A stretch of DNA of 64,000 bases. Origin: Verrucomicrobiota bacterium. GTDB taxonomy: Bacteria > Verrucomicrobiota > Verrucomicrobiia > Opitutales > Opitutaceae. Position 1 is the stretch's first letter. Every line of letters starts with the position of its first letter. This document shows positions 54,390 through 63,891 of the stretch, in pieces. The notes below the pieces were generated by a model. That model was given only the letters and a program-made list of their open reading frames with translations. It had not been told where the DNA came from and made no database searches. The translations under genes were made by a program, and so were the position numbers. The DNA lies in assembly GCA_016222805.1 (NCBI GenBank), contig JACRQG010000027.1, forward strand, positions 339,405 through 403,404. The letters run 5' to 3'.

Positions 54390-57300
54390 ATGCGCCCGAA
54401 CCACCCTGTCCCTGCCCTGGCCGCATTCACCCTGGCGGCCCTCGTCGCGTCCGCCCAGACCCGCCCGGCCGTCCCGGCGACGCCCCCGGCGCCGTCCGAT
54501 GAGACCCTCAAGCTCGAGGCCTTTGTCGTCACCGGTTCCAACATTCGGCGCGTCGATGCCGAGACGGCGCTGCCGGTCACGGTGATCGAGACCGCCGACC
54601 TCGAGGCGCGCGGCGCGGCCACGATGGCGGAGCTCTTCGAGACCCTCGGCGCCGCCGAGCCTTCCGGGATCACCGAGATCAACAACGGCCCGCAGCTCGC
54701 CCGCGGCGACGTTGCTTCCGTCGATCTGCGCGGCCTCGGTTCCGGCAGCACCCTGACCCTGGTCAACGGCCGCCGGATGGCGCCGCATCCCATCTCCATG
54801 GCGGAAGGCGGCGTGCCGTCCCTGGCCGTGAACATCAACGCCGTGCCCCGCGCGATGGTGGAGCGGGTCGAAATCCTGCGTGATGGCGCCTCCGCCATCT
54901 ATGGGGCTGACGCCGCCGCCGGCGTGATCAACAACTACGTGTCGCGCTCCTACGAGGGGCGCACGGTCTCGCTGCGGGGCTCGATGACGCAGCACGGCGG
55001 CGCCAACGAGTTCGGCGTGACCTTGGCCGAGGGCTTCAAACGCGGGAAGACCCACGTGTCGGTGTCGCTCGACTACTTCCATCGCTCCGCCCTGACGGCG
55101 CACGACCGCCAGTATTCCAAGAGCGCCGACGGGCGCTGGCGGGCGCCGGCCCCGTGGAACGGCCTGCCGGTGACGCTGCTCGACGGCACCGTGGCGGCGC
55201 GCGACAACGACTTCGACAATCGCAACAACGTGAACCAGTGGGGCGAGTGGCAGCGCGGCACCATTCAGTCGGACTATCTCAATTTCGTCGGGGCGCGGCC
55301 GGCCAACAACGTCGGCATCACGACCAGCACGACGCCGCCCGCGGGGGTGGCGACGATGTCCGCGACCGGCATGTTCTACCTTTATCCGGCACCGGACGGC
55401 TCGGTCTATTTCAAGCAGTCGCGCCCGTCGTCCAACATCGACAACATCGAGAACTACGGGACCCGCTCCAACTGGAACAAGTGGAAGACGCTGATCCCAC
55501 GCACCAACCGCTGGCAGCTCGGTGTCTTTGCCGACCGCCCGATCAACAATCGCCTCAGTCTCTTTGGCGACCTGCTGTTCTACGCCGCCCGCACCGTCAA
55601 CGGCCGCGAGCCCGTCAACGCGAAGAACACCGACGATCCCGGCATGTACCTGCCCGCCGCGAATCCCTACAACCCCTTCGGCGTGCGGTTCTACGATCCG
55701 CTCGGCCGGCCCAACGCCGACGGCACCCCGCGCCTGGTGGGCACGCCGGCGGACGTCTCGATCTACACGGGAATCTCGCCCGGGCAGAACACCGGCGGCG
55801 GCTTCCATCCCCGCAGCACCGAGGTGTTCAGCTATTCGTTCCGCGCCCTGGCCGGCCTGCGCGGGCGGTTCGGCGACACCTGGGAGTGGGAGACGGCCCT
55901 GATGTACTCCGGGGCGCAGACCCACGAGTTCGAGCACTACCAGATCCGCGAATCGCGCCTGCGCGCCGCGCTCAATCGCACCGACGCGACCGCGCTCAAT
56001 CCGTTCCCGGTCACCTTCAAGATCGTCGACAACCAAGTTGTGGTCGACAAGGCGTACCAGAATCCGGCGTCGGTGCTGGATCCCCTGTACGACGACGAAG
56101 ACCGGTTCGGCCGGACCGAATTGCTGACGTGGGATGGCCGCGTCTCGGGCCGGCTCTGGCAACTGCCGTTCGGAGGCGGGCGGCTCGGCCTCGCGACGGG
56201 CGCGGAGGTGCGGTACGAGACCTACCGGGACGCGCGGGCGGCGTATGTCGGCCTGAATCCGCCGGGTTCGGGGGCGCAGTTCCCTCTCCTGCGCGAGGGG
56301 GACAACGACTTTCTCGCCCTCAGCCCGAATGTGCCGATCAACGCGCAGCAGACGATCTTCGCGACCTTCGCGGAGGTGGCGCTGCCCTTCGTCACCCGGG
56401 AAAACGCGAAACCGCTGCTCCGCTCGCTGGAGGTTTCGCTCGCCGGCCGCTACGAACATTTCTCGATCTTCGGGCAGGCGACGAAGCCGAAGGCCGGCCT
56501 GGTGTGGCATCCGTTCCGCTGGCTGAAGCTGCGCAGCTCGATCGCCGACTCCTTCAGGGCGCCGAACCTGGTCCAGACCAACGTGGCCGCCCTCAAGCGC
56601 CAGTTCAGCGCCGCCGATTCCTATCGCTCCACCGTCACCAGCCTGCCGGAGGATGGCAGCGTGCAGCGCACTTCGTTCCGGCAGGGCAACGAGAACCTGA
56701 AACCGGAGAAGTCGCAGACCACCTCGGGCGGCCTGGTGCTGGAAATCCCGATGGTGCGCGGGCTCTCGGTCACGTTCGACTACTTCAAGATTAACCAGAA
56801 CTCCGTGATTCAGAACCGCGGCGCGGCGGCGACGTTGTCCGAGGATGCGACCCTCCTCCAGATTGCGACGCAGGCGGCGCTCGCCGCCGGCACGCCGATC
56901 GACCAAATCGACCTGGGTTCGGGCACGGCCAACTACAAGGGCTCGAGCGCCGTCACCCGCGAGCCGGTCACCGCTGCGGACCGGGCCGCGTTTGCGGCCT
57001 ACAACGCGCGCCAGACCAGCAATTCCTCCAAGCGCGCTCCGGTGGGCTCCTTTGTCAGCGTCATCGACAGCTACATCAACCTCGCCGGGGTCGACATCCA
57101 GGGCTACGAGGTCGGGGTGCAGTACCGGGGACCGCAGACCCGGCTCGGCCGCTTCAGCTTCGGGAGCGAGGCGACGCACTACCTCGTGCGGGAGTCCCAG
57201 ACCAATCCGGTCTCCCCGATCCTCAACAACCTCGGCCAGGGCGGGCGCACCCGCTGGCGGGCCAACGCCAATCTCTCGTGGCGCCAGGGCGCCTGGTCGG

Positions 57301-57647
57301 CGGGCTGGTTCACCAGCTATTTCGGCACCTACGTCGATGCGGGGGCGCAGACCACGCAGCAGATCTACGAAGCCCTCGGCCGGCCGGACTACATTCAGGT
57401 CTTCAACAGCAATGGCGTGACGATCTACACCCTGCGCGTCGATCCCTACATCCAGCACAACTCCTGGGTGAGTTACCGCTTTGCGAAGAGCGCCCCGCGC
57501 TGGCTGCAGGGCGCCAGCCTGCGCCTCGCCCTCAACAACGTCTTCGATACCGAACCGCCGCTGACCTCGGACCAGTACGGGTACCGGACCAGCACGGCCA
57601 ATCCGCGCGGCCGCCAGGTGTCCCTGGACTATTCGAAGAAATTCTGA
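54390..57647 (+). CDS. TonB-dependent receptor, first gene of the glycerophosphodiester locus
   Basis: 1085 residues. Signal peptide (ALAAFTLAALVASAQ), TonB box (LEAFVVTGSNI), then the plug (ALPVTVIETADLEARGAATM ... SVDLRGLGSGSTLTLVNGRR ... ERVEILRDGASAIYGADAAA), barrel and terminal LDYSKKF. There is no STN or carboxypeptidase-like extension. GTG 54378 is an alternative start four codons upstream. It is followed at 96 bp by a GDPD, then glpT and glpQ, all on the same strand, and its regulator is divergent. The imported substrate is probably a glycerophosphodiester or short polyglycerol-phosphate, inferred from context. Confidence 0.92.
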   Translation: MRPNHPVPALAAFTLAALVASAQTRPAVPATPPAPSDETLKLEAFVVTGSNIRRVDAETALPVTVIETADLEARGAATMAELFETLGAAEPSGITEINNGPQLARGDVASVDLRGLGSGSTLTLVNGRRMAPHPISMAEGGVPSLAVNINAVPRAMVERVEILRDGASAIYGADAAAGVINNYVSRSYEGRTVSLRGSMTQHGGANEFGVTLAEGFKRGKTHVSVSLDYFHRSALTAHDRQYSKSADGRWRAPAPWNGLPVTLLDGTVAARDNDFDNRNNVNQWGEWQRGTIQSDYLNFVGARPANNVGITTSTTPPAGVATMSATGMFYLYPAPDGSVYFKQSRPSSNIDNIENYGTRSNWNKWKTLIPRTNRWQLGVFADRPINNRLSLFGDLLFYAARTVNGREPVNAKNTDDPGMYLPAANPYNPFGVRFYDPLGRPNADGTPRLVGTPADVSIYTGISPGQNTGGGFHPRSTEVFSYSFRALAGLRGRFGDTWEWETALMYSGAQTHEFEHYQIRESRLRAALNRTDATALNPFPVTFKIVDNQVVVDKAYQNPASVLDPLYDDEDRFGRTELLTWDGRVSGRLWQLPFGGGRLGLATGAEVRYETYRDARAAYVGLNPPGSGAQFPLLREGDNDFLALSPNVPINAQQTIFATFAEVALPFVTRENAKPLLRSLEVSLAGRYEHFSIFGQATKPKAGLVWHPFRWLKLRSSIADSFRAPNLVQTNVAALKRQFSAADSYRSTVTSLPEDGSVQRTSFRQGNENLKPEKSQTTSGGLVLEIPMVRGLSVTFDYFKINQNSVIQNRGAAATLSEDATLLQIATQAALAAGTPIDQIDLGSGTANYKGSSAVTREPVTAADRAAFAAYNARQTSNSSKRAPVGSFVSVIDSYINLAGVDIQGYEVGVQYRGPQTRLGRFSFGSEATHYLVRESQTNPVSPILNNLGQGGRTRWRANANLSWRQGAWSAGWFTSYFGTYVDAGAQTTQQIYEALGRPDYIQVFNSNGVTIYTLRVDPYIQHNSWVSYRFAKSAPRWLQGASLRLALNNVFDTEPPLTSDQYGYRTSTANPRGRQVSLDYSKKF

Positions 57648-57743
57648 CGCCCGGGTTTCGCGGGCGTGCCGCTTGACGCCGCCGGGCCTTCCCCGCGAAA
57701 ATTTCCGGGCCTCCCTCCGAGGTTCCGTCCTCCGCCTTCCACC

Positions 57744-58571
57744 ATGTTGCTCCGACCCTTGCCCGCCCTGGGCGCCTTCGCCTTCACCTGCCTGACCACC
57801 GTGCTATCCGCCGTCGACATCGTCGCCCACCGCGGGGCCTCCTATGATGCGCCGGAGAACACCCTGGCCGCCGAGAGGCTGGCCTGGAGCCAGGCGGCCG
57901 ACGCCGTCGAGACGGACGTCCATCTCACCAAGGACGGCAAGATCATCGTCTGTCACGACAAGACGACGAAGCGCACCACAGGGAAGGACGGCACGATTGC
58001 CGCAATGGACTTTGCCGAACTCCGGGCGCTGGATGCCGGCTCCTGGAAGGATCCGAAGTTTGCCGGCGAGAAGCTGCCGACGCTCGACGAGCAGATTGCC
58101 CTGATCCCGAAGGGCCGGCAGATGCTCGTCGAGATCAAGACAGGGCCGGAGTTGGTCCCCGAGTTGAAGCGGGTGCTGGCCCGCGCGGGTGCCTCGGAGA
58201 AGAACATCACGATCATCAGCTTCAACTACGAGACGCTGCAGGCGGTGCGGAAACAGCTCCCCCGGTACCGCACGCTCTACCTCATGGGTTACAAGGCGCC
58301 GGACGCCAAGGGCAAGGACCCGAAGGCGAAGAAGCAGCCGACCATCGACGAGGTGATTGCGCAGGCGCAGAGCGCGAAGCTCACGGGGCTCGATTTGCAG
58401 TACACCTGGCCGCTCAAGGGTTCCGATGTCGCCCGGATCCGGGCGGCCGGTCTGGAACTGCATGTCTGGACCGTGGATGACGTCGCGGTGGCGCGGCACT
58501 GGGTCGGGCTGGGTGTCGACAGCATCACGACCAATCGTCCGGGCTGGCTGCGGGAGCAGCTCAAGCTGTGA
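57744..58571 (+). CDS. Secreted glycerophosphodiester phosphodiesterase, UgpQ-like
   Basis: 275 residues with a signal peptide (LGAFAFTCLTTVLSA). GDPD core: VAHRGASYDAPENT (His29, Glu38), AVETDVHLTKDGKIIVCHD (acid pair and second His). It hydrolyses glycerophosphodiesters to glycerol-3-phosphate and alcohol; in the periplasm here. It differs from the downstream GlpQ in length (275 against 341) and lacks the extended insert. A REP-like pair lies between it and glpT. Confidence 0.93.
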   Translation: MLLRPLPALGAFAFTCLTTVLSAVDIVAHRGASYDAPENTLAAERLAWSQAADAVETDVHLTKDGKIIVCHDKTTKRTTGKDGTIAAMDFAELRALDAGSWKDPKFAGEKLPTLDEQIALIPKGRQMLVEIKTGPELVPELKRVLARAGASEKNITIISFNYETLQAVRKQLPRYRTLYLMGYKAPDAKGKDPKAKKQPTIDEVIAQAQSAKLTGLDLQYTWPLKGSDVARIRAAGLELHVWTVDDVAVARHWVGLGVDSITTNRPGWLREQLKL

Positions 58572-58623
58572 GGACGGTGCCGGAATTGCCCGGCAACCTT
58601 GCCTTCCTGTCCGGCGATTTCCC

Positions 58624-58701
58624 TGTGGGCGGGGCGACCTCGTCCCGCATCATTCGCGCTGGCACCCGGTTCCCGCGGAGCGAGGTCGCCCCGCCTGCAC
58701 A
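58624..58701. repeat. Inverted pair of REP-like elements between GDPD and glpT
   Basis: Left arm 58624-58648 (TGTGGGCGGGGCGACCTCGT then CCCGC) and inverted right arm 58675-58701. It is the same family as 53217-53292. It lies inside a probable operon, so it may shape mRNA stability or differential expression of glpT. Confidence 0.6.
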
Positions 58702-58761
58702 CCGTAACGAAGCAATGCCGGGCGCCGCCGGGCGACCCTGGTTTCGGTCCGCACCGGCGCG

Positions 58762-60108
58762 ATGATCTCGTTCCTCCAGCCCGCCCCCGCAGCCGCGCCG
58801 CTGCCTCCCGAACGCATCGACGCGGAATACCGGCGCCTGCGCTGGCAGGTGTTCATCGGCATCTTTGTCGGGTACGCCGCGTTCTACCTCGTGCGAAAGA
58901 ACTTCGCCCTGGCGATTCCGGACATCCTGAAGGAGTACCCGCAGTATTCGAAGGCGGCGCTGGGATCGGCGATGACGGGCCTGTCGGTGGCGTATGGCGT
59001 GTCGAAGTTCATCATGGGATCGGTGTCGGATCGGAGCAATCCGCGCTGGTTCATGACCCTCGGCCTCCTGCTGACCGCCGGGGTCACGTTTGCGTTCGGC
59101 ACGATCCCCGCGATCTACGGATCCCTCACCGCGATGGTGGTGCTGCAGACGTTGAACGGCTGGTTCAACGGCATGGGCTGGCCCCCGTGCGGCAAGACGA
59201 TGGTGCATTGGTGGAGCACGAAGGAGCGCGGGGTCACGGTTTCGATCTGGAATGTCGCGCACAACGTCGGGGGCGGCCTGGTCGCGAAGCTGGCGCTGAT
59301 CGGGGTGCTGATTTTCGGCGGCTGGGGGGCGAAGTTTCACTTTCCGGCCTTGGTCGCGGCGGCGGTGGCGGTGCTGATTGCCTTTCTGCTGCGGGACACG
59401 CCGCAAAGCTGCGGACTCCCGCCCATCGAGCAGTACAAGAACGACTATCCTCCGGATTACACCGCGGCGCACGAACGGACCTTCACCTTTCGCGAGATCT
59501 TCTTCGGGTACGTGCTGAACAACCGGTACCTGTGGGCCATCGCCGTGGCCAACGCCTTCGTGTATTTCGTGCGGTACGGCGTGGTGGACTGGATCCCGAC
59601 GTACCTGCAGACGGCGAAGGGCTTCTCCTTCCAGCAGTCGAGCTACGCCTGGGCCGCGTTCGAGTTCGCGGGAATTCCCGGCACCATCCTCTGCGGGTGG
59701 ATCTCCGACCGGATCTTCAAGGGCAGCCGGGCGCCGGCCACGATCCTCTTCATGCTCCTGACCCTGGCCGGCCTGATCGTCTACGGCCTGAACCGCAACG
59801 GTCCGCTCTGGATCGACATCACGTCCCTGATCGCCATCGGGTTCTTTGTCTATGGCCCCATCATGATCATCGGGCTGCACGCGCTCGACCTTGTGCCCAA
59901 GAAGGCGGCGGGCACGGCGGCCGGCTTCACCGGGTTCTTCGGTTACGTCTTCGGCTCGGCGATCGCCGGCACTGGCGTGGGCTGGATCGCCGATCGCTGG
60001 GGGTGGGGCGGGGTTTTTGCCACCATGATTGTCTGTTGCCTGCTCACGATGGCGTTCAGTGCCATGACCCTCCGGCACAAGACGACCAGCAGCGCGCTGC
60101 CGCCCTGA
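58762..60108 (+). CDS. glpT: Glycerol-3-phosphate transporter
   Basis: 448 residues, a 12-helix major-facilitator protein of the organophosphate:Pi antiporter family. Landmarks: RLRWQVFIGIFVGYAAFYLV, RKNFALAIPD, LSVAYGVSKFIMGSVSDRSN, WPPCGKTMVHWWSTKERG, and GFTGFFGYVFGSAIAGTGVG. It exchanges periplasmic glycerol-3-phosphate for cytoplasmic phosphate. It lies between two GDPD genes that would supply its substrate. The start ATG 58762 has no clear ribosome-binding site. Confidence 0.95.
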   Translation: MISFLQPAPAAAPLPPERIDAEYRRLRWQVFIGIFVGYAAFYLVRKNFALAIPDILKEYPQYSKAALGSAMTGLSVAYGVSKFIMGSVSDRSNPRWFMTLGLLLTAGVTFAFGTIPAIYGSLTAMVVLQTLNGWFNGMGWPPCGKTMVHWWSTKERGVTVSIWNVAHNVGGGLVAKLALIGVLIFGGWGAKFHFPALVAAAVAVLIAFLLRDTPQSCGLPPIEQYKNDYPPDYTAAHERTFTFREIFFGYVLNNRYLWAIAVANAFVYFVRYGVVDWIPTYLQTAKGFSFQQSSYAWAAFEFAGIPGTILCGWISDRIFKGSRAPATILFMLLTLAGLIVYGLNRNGPLWIDITSLIAIGFFVYGPIMIIGLHALDLVPKKAAGTAAGFTGFFGYVFGSAIAGTGVGWIADRWGWGGVFATMIVCCLLTMAFSAMTLRHKTTSSALPP

Positions 60109-60160
60109 GCCCCGCGTTTCTCCAGGCCGCCCCGAAAATCCCCTTCGCCGCCCCCTTCGC

Positions 60161-61186
60161 ATGAAAACCTCCCGTCCGGTCCTGGCTGCCGCCTTGTGCG
60201 CGCTGATTCTCCCGTCGGTGGCGCGGGCTGCGGCGCCCCTCGTCATCGCCCACCGGGGCGCGAGCGGCTACTTGCCGGAACACACGCTCGAGGCCAAGGC
60301 CTACGCGCATGCGCTCGGGGCGGACTACCTCGAGCAGGATCTCGTGCTGACGAAGGACGATGTGCCCGTCGTCCTGCACGACATCTACCTGGACACCGTC
60401 AGCGACGTGGCCGCGCGCTTCCCGGACCGGAAGCGCGCCGACGGCCGGTTTTATGCCCTCGACCTGACGCTGGCGGAGCTGAAGCAGCTGCGGGTCAGCG
60501 AGCGCTTCAGCGCGAAGACCGGCCGGCCGGTCTATCCCCAGCGGTACGATTCCAAGGCGGCGCCGTCGGAATTCAGGGTTTCCACGCTTGAGGAGGAGTT
60601 GCAGCTCATCCAGGCGCTGAACCGGAGCACCGGGCGGCGGGCGGGCATTTATCCGGAGATCAAGCAACCCAAGTGGCACCGTGAGCAGGGGCACGACATC
60701 AGCCGGATCGTGCTGCCGATTCTCGCCCGTTACGGTTATGCCACCAAGGAGGATCCCTGCTACCTTCAATGCTTCGAGCTGACCGAAGTCCGGCGCCTGC
60801 GCGGGGAACTCGGCTGGAAGGGACGGCTGGTGATGTTGATTGCGGCGGCAGCGAAGGAAGCCGATGGAGTGGACCACGGGCAGCTGTGCACCGCGGAGGG
60901 CCTCGCCGAACTCGCGGCGCTCGTGGATGGCATCGGTCCGAACATCGGGCGAATTGTGACCTGGGCGCCGGGCGGCGCCGCCAAGGTTTCCGAGTTGACG
61001 AAGCTGGCCCACGCCAAGGGGCTGGTGGTGCATCCCTACACGGTGCGGTGGGATGACCTGCCGAAGGGTTGTCCCTCCGTCGACGACCTGCACACCGCGT
61101 TGTTCCGTCACGCGGGCGTGGATGGGGTGTTCACCGACTTCACCGATGTGACCGTGAAGTGGCTGCGTGGTGCGGCCGTGCGCTGA
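60161..61186 (+). CDS. glpQ: Secreted glycerophosphodiester phosphodiesterase, GlpQ-type
   Basis: 341 residues with a signal peptide (AAALCALILPSVARAA). Catalytic positions by family analogy: His31 (VIAHRGASGYLPEHT), Glu58 and Asp60 (LEQDLVLTKDD), His73 (VVLHD). It contains the longer GlpQ insert (YPEIKQPKWHREQGHDIS). It releases glycerol-3-phosphate from glycerophosphodiesters and, in other bacteria, from teichoic-acid chains. It is 52 bp downstream of glpT. Confidence 0.95.
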   Translation: MKTSRPVLAAALCALILPSVARAAAPLVIAHRGASGYLPEHTLEAKAYAHALGADYLEQDLVLTKDDVPVVLHDIYLDTVSDVAARFPDRKRADGRFYALDLTLAELKQLRVSERFSAKTGRPVYPQRYDSKAAPSEFRVSTLEEELQLIQALNRSTGRRAGIYPEIKQPKWHREQGHDISRIVLPILARYGYATKEDPCYLQCFELTEVRRLRGELGWKGRLVMLIAAAAKEADGVDHGQLCTAEGLAELAALVDGIGPNIGRIVTWAPGGAAKVSELTKLAHAKGLVVHPYTVRWDDLPKGCPSVDDLHTALFRHAGVDGVFTDFTDVTVKWLRGAAVR

Positions 61187-61225
61187 GGACGGGCGCCGCC
61201 AGCGTCAGCCTCGGATGGCCGGCAC

Positions 61226-62548
61226 TCAACGCGGGAGGGCGGGCGGCGCGTAGCCGCCAACGTCGTCCTGACTGTGGATGACCCGGCCGGTTCCGGCGCG
61301 GTACTGGCGGACGAGCCGCTCATCGATGGCGTCGCGCCGTGGCAGTATCGCGCCGGCGTGGGCCAGCACGTGAGCCTCGACCGCCTCGGCGGGAAGCAGG
61401 TCGAGCGGTGCAACCCGGAAGGGTGGTTCCGCGACGCGGAGTTGCGCCAGGATTTCCGCGCTGAACTCCGTCCGCGCCGAATCCCAGGCGTCCAGGTCGG
61501 ACCGAGGGCGCAGGGGGCCGAGGTTGCCGGCGAGGTAGACGCGCGTCTGGCCGACGGCCTTTTCGGGTTTGATGAATCGGTCACCGGCTTTCTCCTCTCG
61601 CTCCGCGAGGAGGTGAATGTCGGGGGCGCCGGGCTTGAGGGGATGGGAGTAGAAGTTGTTTTGCACGATGTACTCCGAGATCGCACGCGCGGCCTTCACG
61701 CGAGTGCCGGAGTTTTCGTAGAACGCGACGAGGTTGTTGATGGCGGCCGTGCGCGACGGCAGTTCCGGCGTCCCGCCGGTCATCTGCGGACCCCGAATCT
61801 TGAAGTAGGCAAAGTAGTTCTTGAGGTAGGAGACGCAGTCGCCGCCCAGGAGCGCGCCATAGGCATGGGAGATGGGCACGCCGTTCTCGACGTGCAAAGC
61901 GGGGTTGCCGAGCGGCTCGGTGATGAAGCAGTTCTGCACGGTGACCCGCCGGCTGTGGGTCACGGAGATGGTCTCGTCCGTGGTCCAGGAGGCGGAGAGG
62001 TGATCGAGGATGACATCGGCGCATTCCTGCACGGTGACCGCATCGCCGGACTTGATCGGCCGGGGATGCCCACGCCAAACCCCTTTGCCCAACTGGGCCT
62101 CATCACCGGGGCGGATCCGAAGGTGACGCACGATGATGTCGTGCGTGCGGAAGATCCGGATGCCAGCGTCCTTAATTGTGATGCCGCCGCCGGGAGCAGT
62201 CGAGCCATCGAGGGTCAGGAACGGTTGCTCGATCGTCAGGGGTTTGCGGAGGGAGATTGTGCCTTCGACCATGAAGGCGATTACCCGCGGTCCGCTTTGA
62301 GTGACCGCCCAGCGGAGGCTGCCGGGCTTTTCATTATCCTCGAGCGTGGTGACGCGCAGCAGGGAGCCGTCCCGACCGCCGCGGGAATAGGCGCCAGATC
62401 CCTCGGCGCCGGGGAACGCAAGTTCGCGGGGCCCTGTCGGAACATGGTCGGGCGCACTCCGGATTTTCGGAGGCTTGGCGGCTTCGAGCCGAAACAGACC
62501 GGCTGCGACGAGGATCGCGACAGAGGACCGAGAGAGAAATCGGATCAT
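61226..62548 (-). CDS. Secreted pectate-lyase-like polysaccharide lyase (PL1 type)
   Basis: 440 residues with a signal peptide (SSVAILVAAGLFRLEAA). It opens with LAFPGAEGSGAYSRGGRDGS and has beta-helix rungs. VILDHLSASWTTDETISVT corresponds to the WIDHxSxSWxxDE region of PL1 pectate lyases, and TVQNCFITEPLGN continues it. The Ca-binding Asp set and the catalytic Arg are plausible but not proven. It probably cleaves a uronic-acid polymer. ATG 62548 is the start at the signal peptide. Confidence 0.85.
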   Translation of the reverse strand: MIRFLSRSSVAILVAAGLFRLEAAKPPKIRSAPDHVPTGPRELAFPGAEGSGAYSRGGRDGSLLRVTTLEDNEKPGSLRWAVTQSGPRVIAFMVEGTISLRKPLTIEQPFLTLDGSTAPGGGITIKDAGIRIFRTHDIIVRHLRIRPGDEAQLGKGVWRGHPRPIKSGDAVTVQECADVILDHLSASWTTDETISVTHSRRVTVQNCFITEPLGNPALHVENGVPISHAYGALLGGDCVSYLKNYFAYFKIRGPQMTGGTPELPSRTAAINNLVAFYENSGTRVKAARAISEYIVQNNFYSHPLKPGAPDIHLLAEREEKAGDRFIKPEKAVGQTRVYLAGNLGPLRPRSDLDAWDSARTEFSAEILAQLRVAEPPFRVAPLDLLPAEAVEAHVLAHAGAILPRRDAIDERLVRQYRAGTGRVIHSQDDVGGYAPPALPR

Positions 62549-62757
62549 GGCGGCGCAGGGAACGGTGGCGCCATGATCGTGGCTCCGGCCTTGGAGGAAG
62601 ACAATCCGCGGTTGCGGCGGCGCGGGTGGCCGCCCTGGCGCCGGCCGTCGCCCGGTGGCGCCCGTTGGGCGCGTCGCCGGCGTTTTTCGGCGCACTGGCG
62701 GTGCGATTGGTGGTTTCAGTCGTGCGCGTACCATGAAACCCGGTCCAAGATCGCGGG

Positions 62758-63836
62758 ATGCATCTACTGCGCGCGATGATGGTGACGGCAGGCGTCCTGG
62801 TTTCTACGGGTTTGGCCATGGGCCAATCGGTGACTTTGCCGGCGGCGAGTCCCCGGGCCGCCGTGTCCCAGACAGTGGGCATCACCGAGATCGCCGTGAA
62901 CTACGGCCGCCCGGCGGTGAACGGGCGCGAGATCTGGGGAAAGCTCGTTCCCTGGGGCTTCAACGACCTGGGGTTTGGGACTTCCAAAGCCGCGCCGTGG
63001 CGGGCCGGTGCCGATGAAAACACGACGATTCGTTTCCAGCACGATGTGAGGGTGGCGGGACAGCCGCTGGCGGCGGGCACGTACGGCCTGTTCATGGCCC
63101 TGGCATCCTCCGGAGAAGTCACCGTGATTTTCTCCCACGATGCCGGCGCCTGGGGCAGCTTCTTCTACGAACCATCGCGGGATGCGCTGCGTGTCACCAC
63201 CCGCTGGGAGGAGGCTCCGTTTCGCGAGCAGTTGGCCTATGAGTTCAGCGACGTCACGGCGACTTCCGCGCTCCTGGCGCTGCACTGGGAGAAACGTCGG
63301 ATCCCGCTGCGGCTCGAGGTCGACACCGACGCGCTGGTCGTCGCCAACCTGAAGCGGGAATTGACCAGCGCGAAGGGATTCCAGCATCAGGCGTGGGTGA
63401 ACGCCTCCACCTACCTGGTGCAGAAGAACCGGGATCTTCCGCTTGCCCTCGAGTGGGCGGAGGCGGCGATCAGCCGGCCCTTCGTGGGGCGCCGGAACTT
63501 CCTGACGCTGTCGAACAAGGCCGCGGTCCTGGACCGCCTGGGTCGGAAGGACGAGGCGGCCAAGGTCATGGACGAGGCGCTGCCGTTTGGCACGGCGGGG
63601 GGGATTCACCGCGGGACCGCGCCGTGGCGGTCTTCAAGAGCAACGCGCGCCTGCACCCGGATGAGTGGCCGGTCAACTACGGGTTGGCGCGGGCGTATTC
63701 GGCGGTGGGCGATTTTCCGGCTGCGCTGGCGGCCTTGAAGAAGGCCCAGACCCAGGTGCCGGCGGGTGACACCCTCAACGCCGAGGCGATTCGCACCAAT
63801 CTGGAAAAACTACAGCGCGGCGAGGACATCAACTGA
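62758..63836 (+). pseudogene. DUF2911 protein gene, disrupted near the 3' end
   Basis: The first 280 or so residues (frame from 62758) are a full DUF2911 protein: signal peptide, VSQTVGITEIAVNYGRPAVN, GREIWGKLVPWG, PLAAGTYGLFMA, then a TPR-like tail. At about 63595-63615 the similarity moves to another frame, where DRAVAVFKSNARLHPDEWPV and GLARAYSAVGDFPAALAALK continue to a stop at 63836. The in-frame continuation instead runs to a stop at 63738 with arginine-rich sequence. The break lies next to a run of seven G (63597-63603). Roughly 14 residues expected between the two parts also seem to be missing, so it is either a small deletion with frameshift or an assembly error. Confidence 0.75.
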
Positions 63837-63891
63837 GTCACCGCGGTCCCGTCGTCGGAGGATTCGGGTTGCGCGAGCTGGGTGAGCCCGG

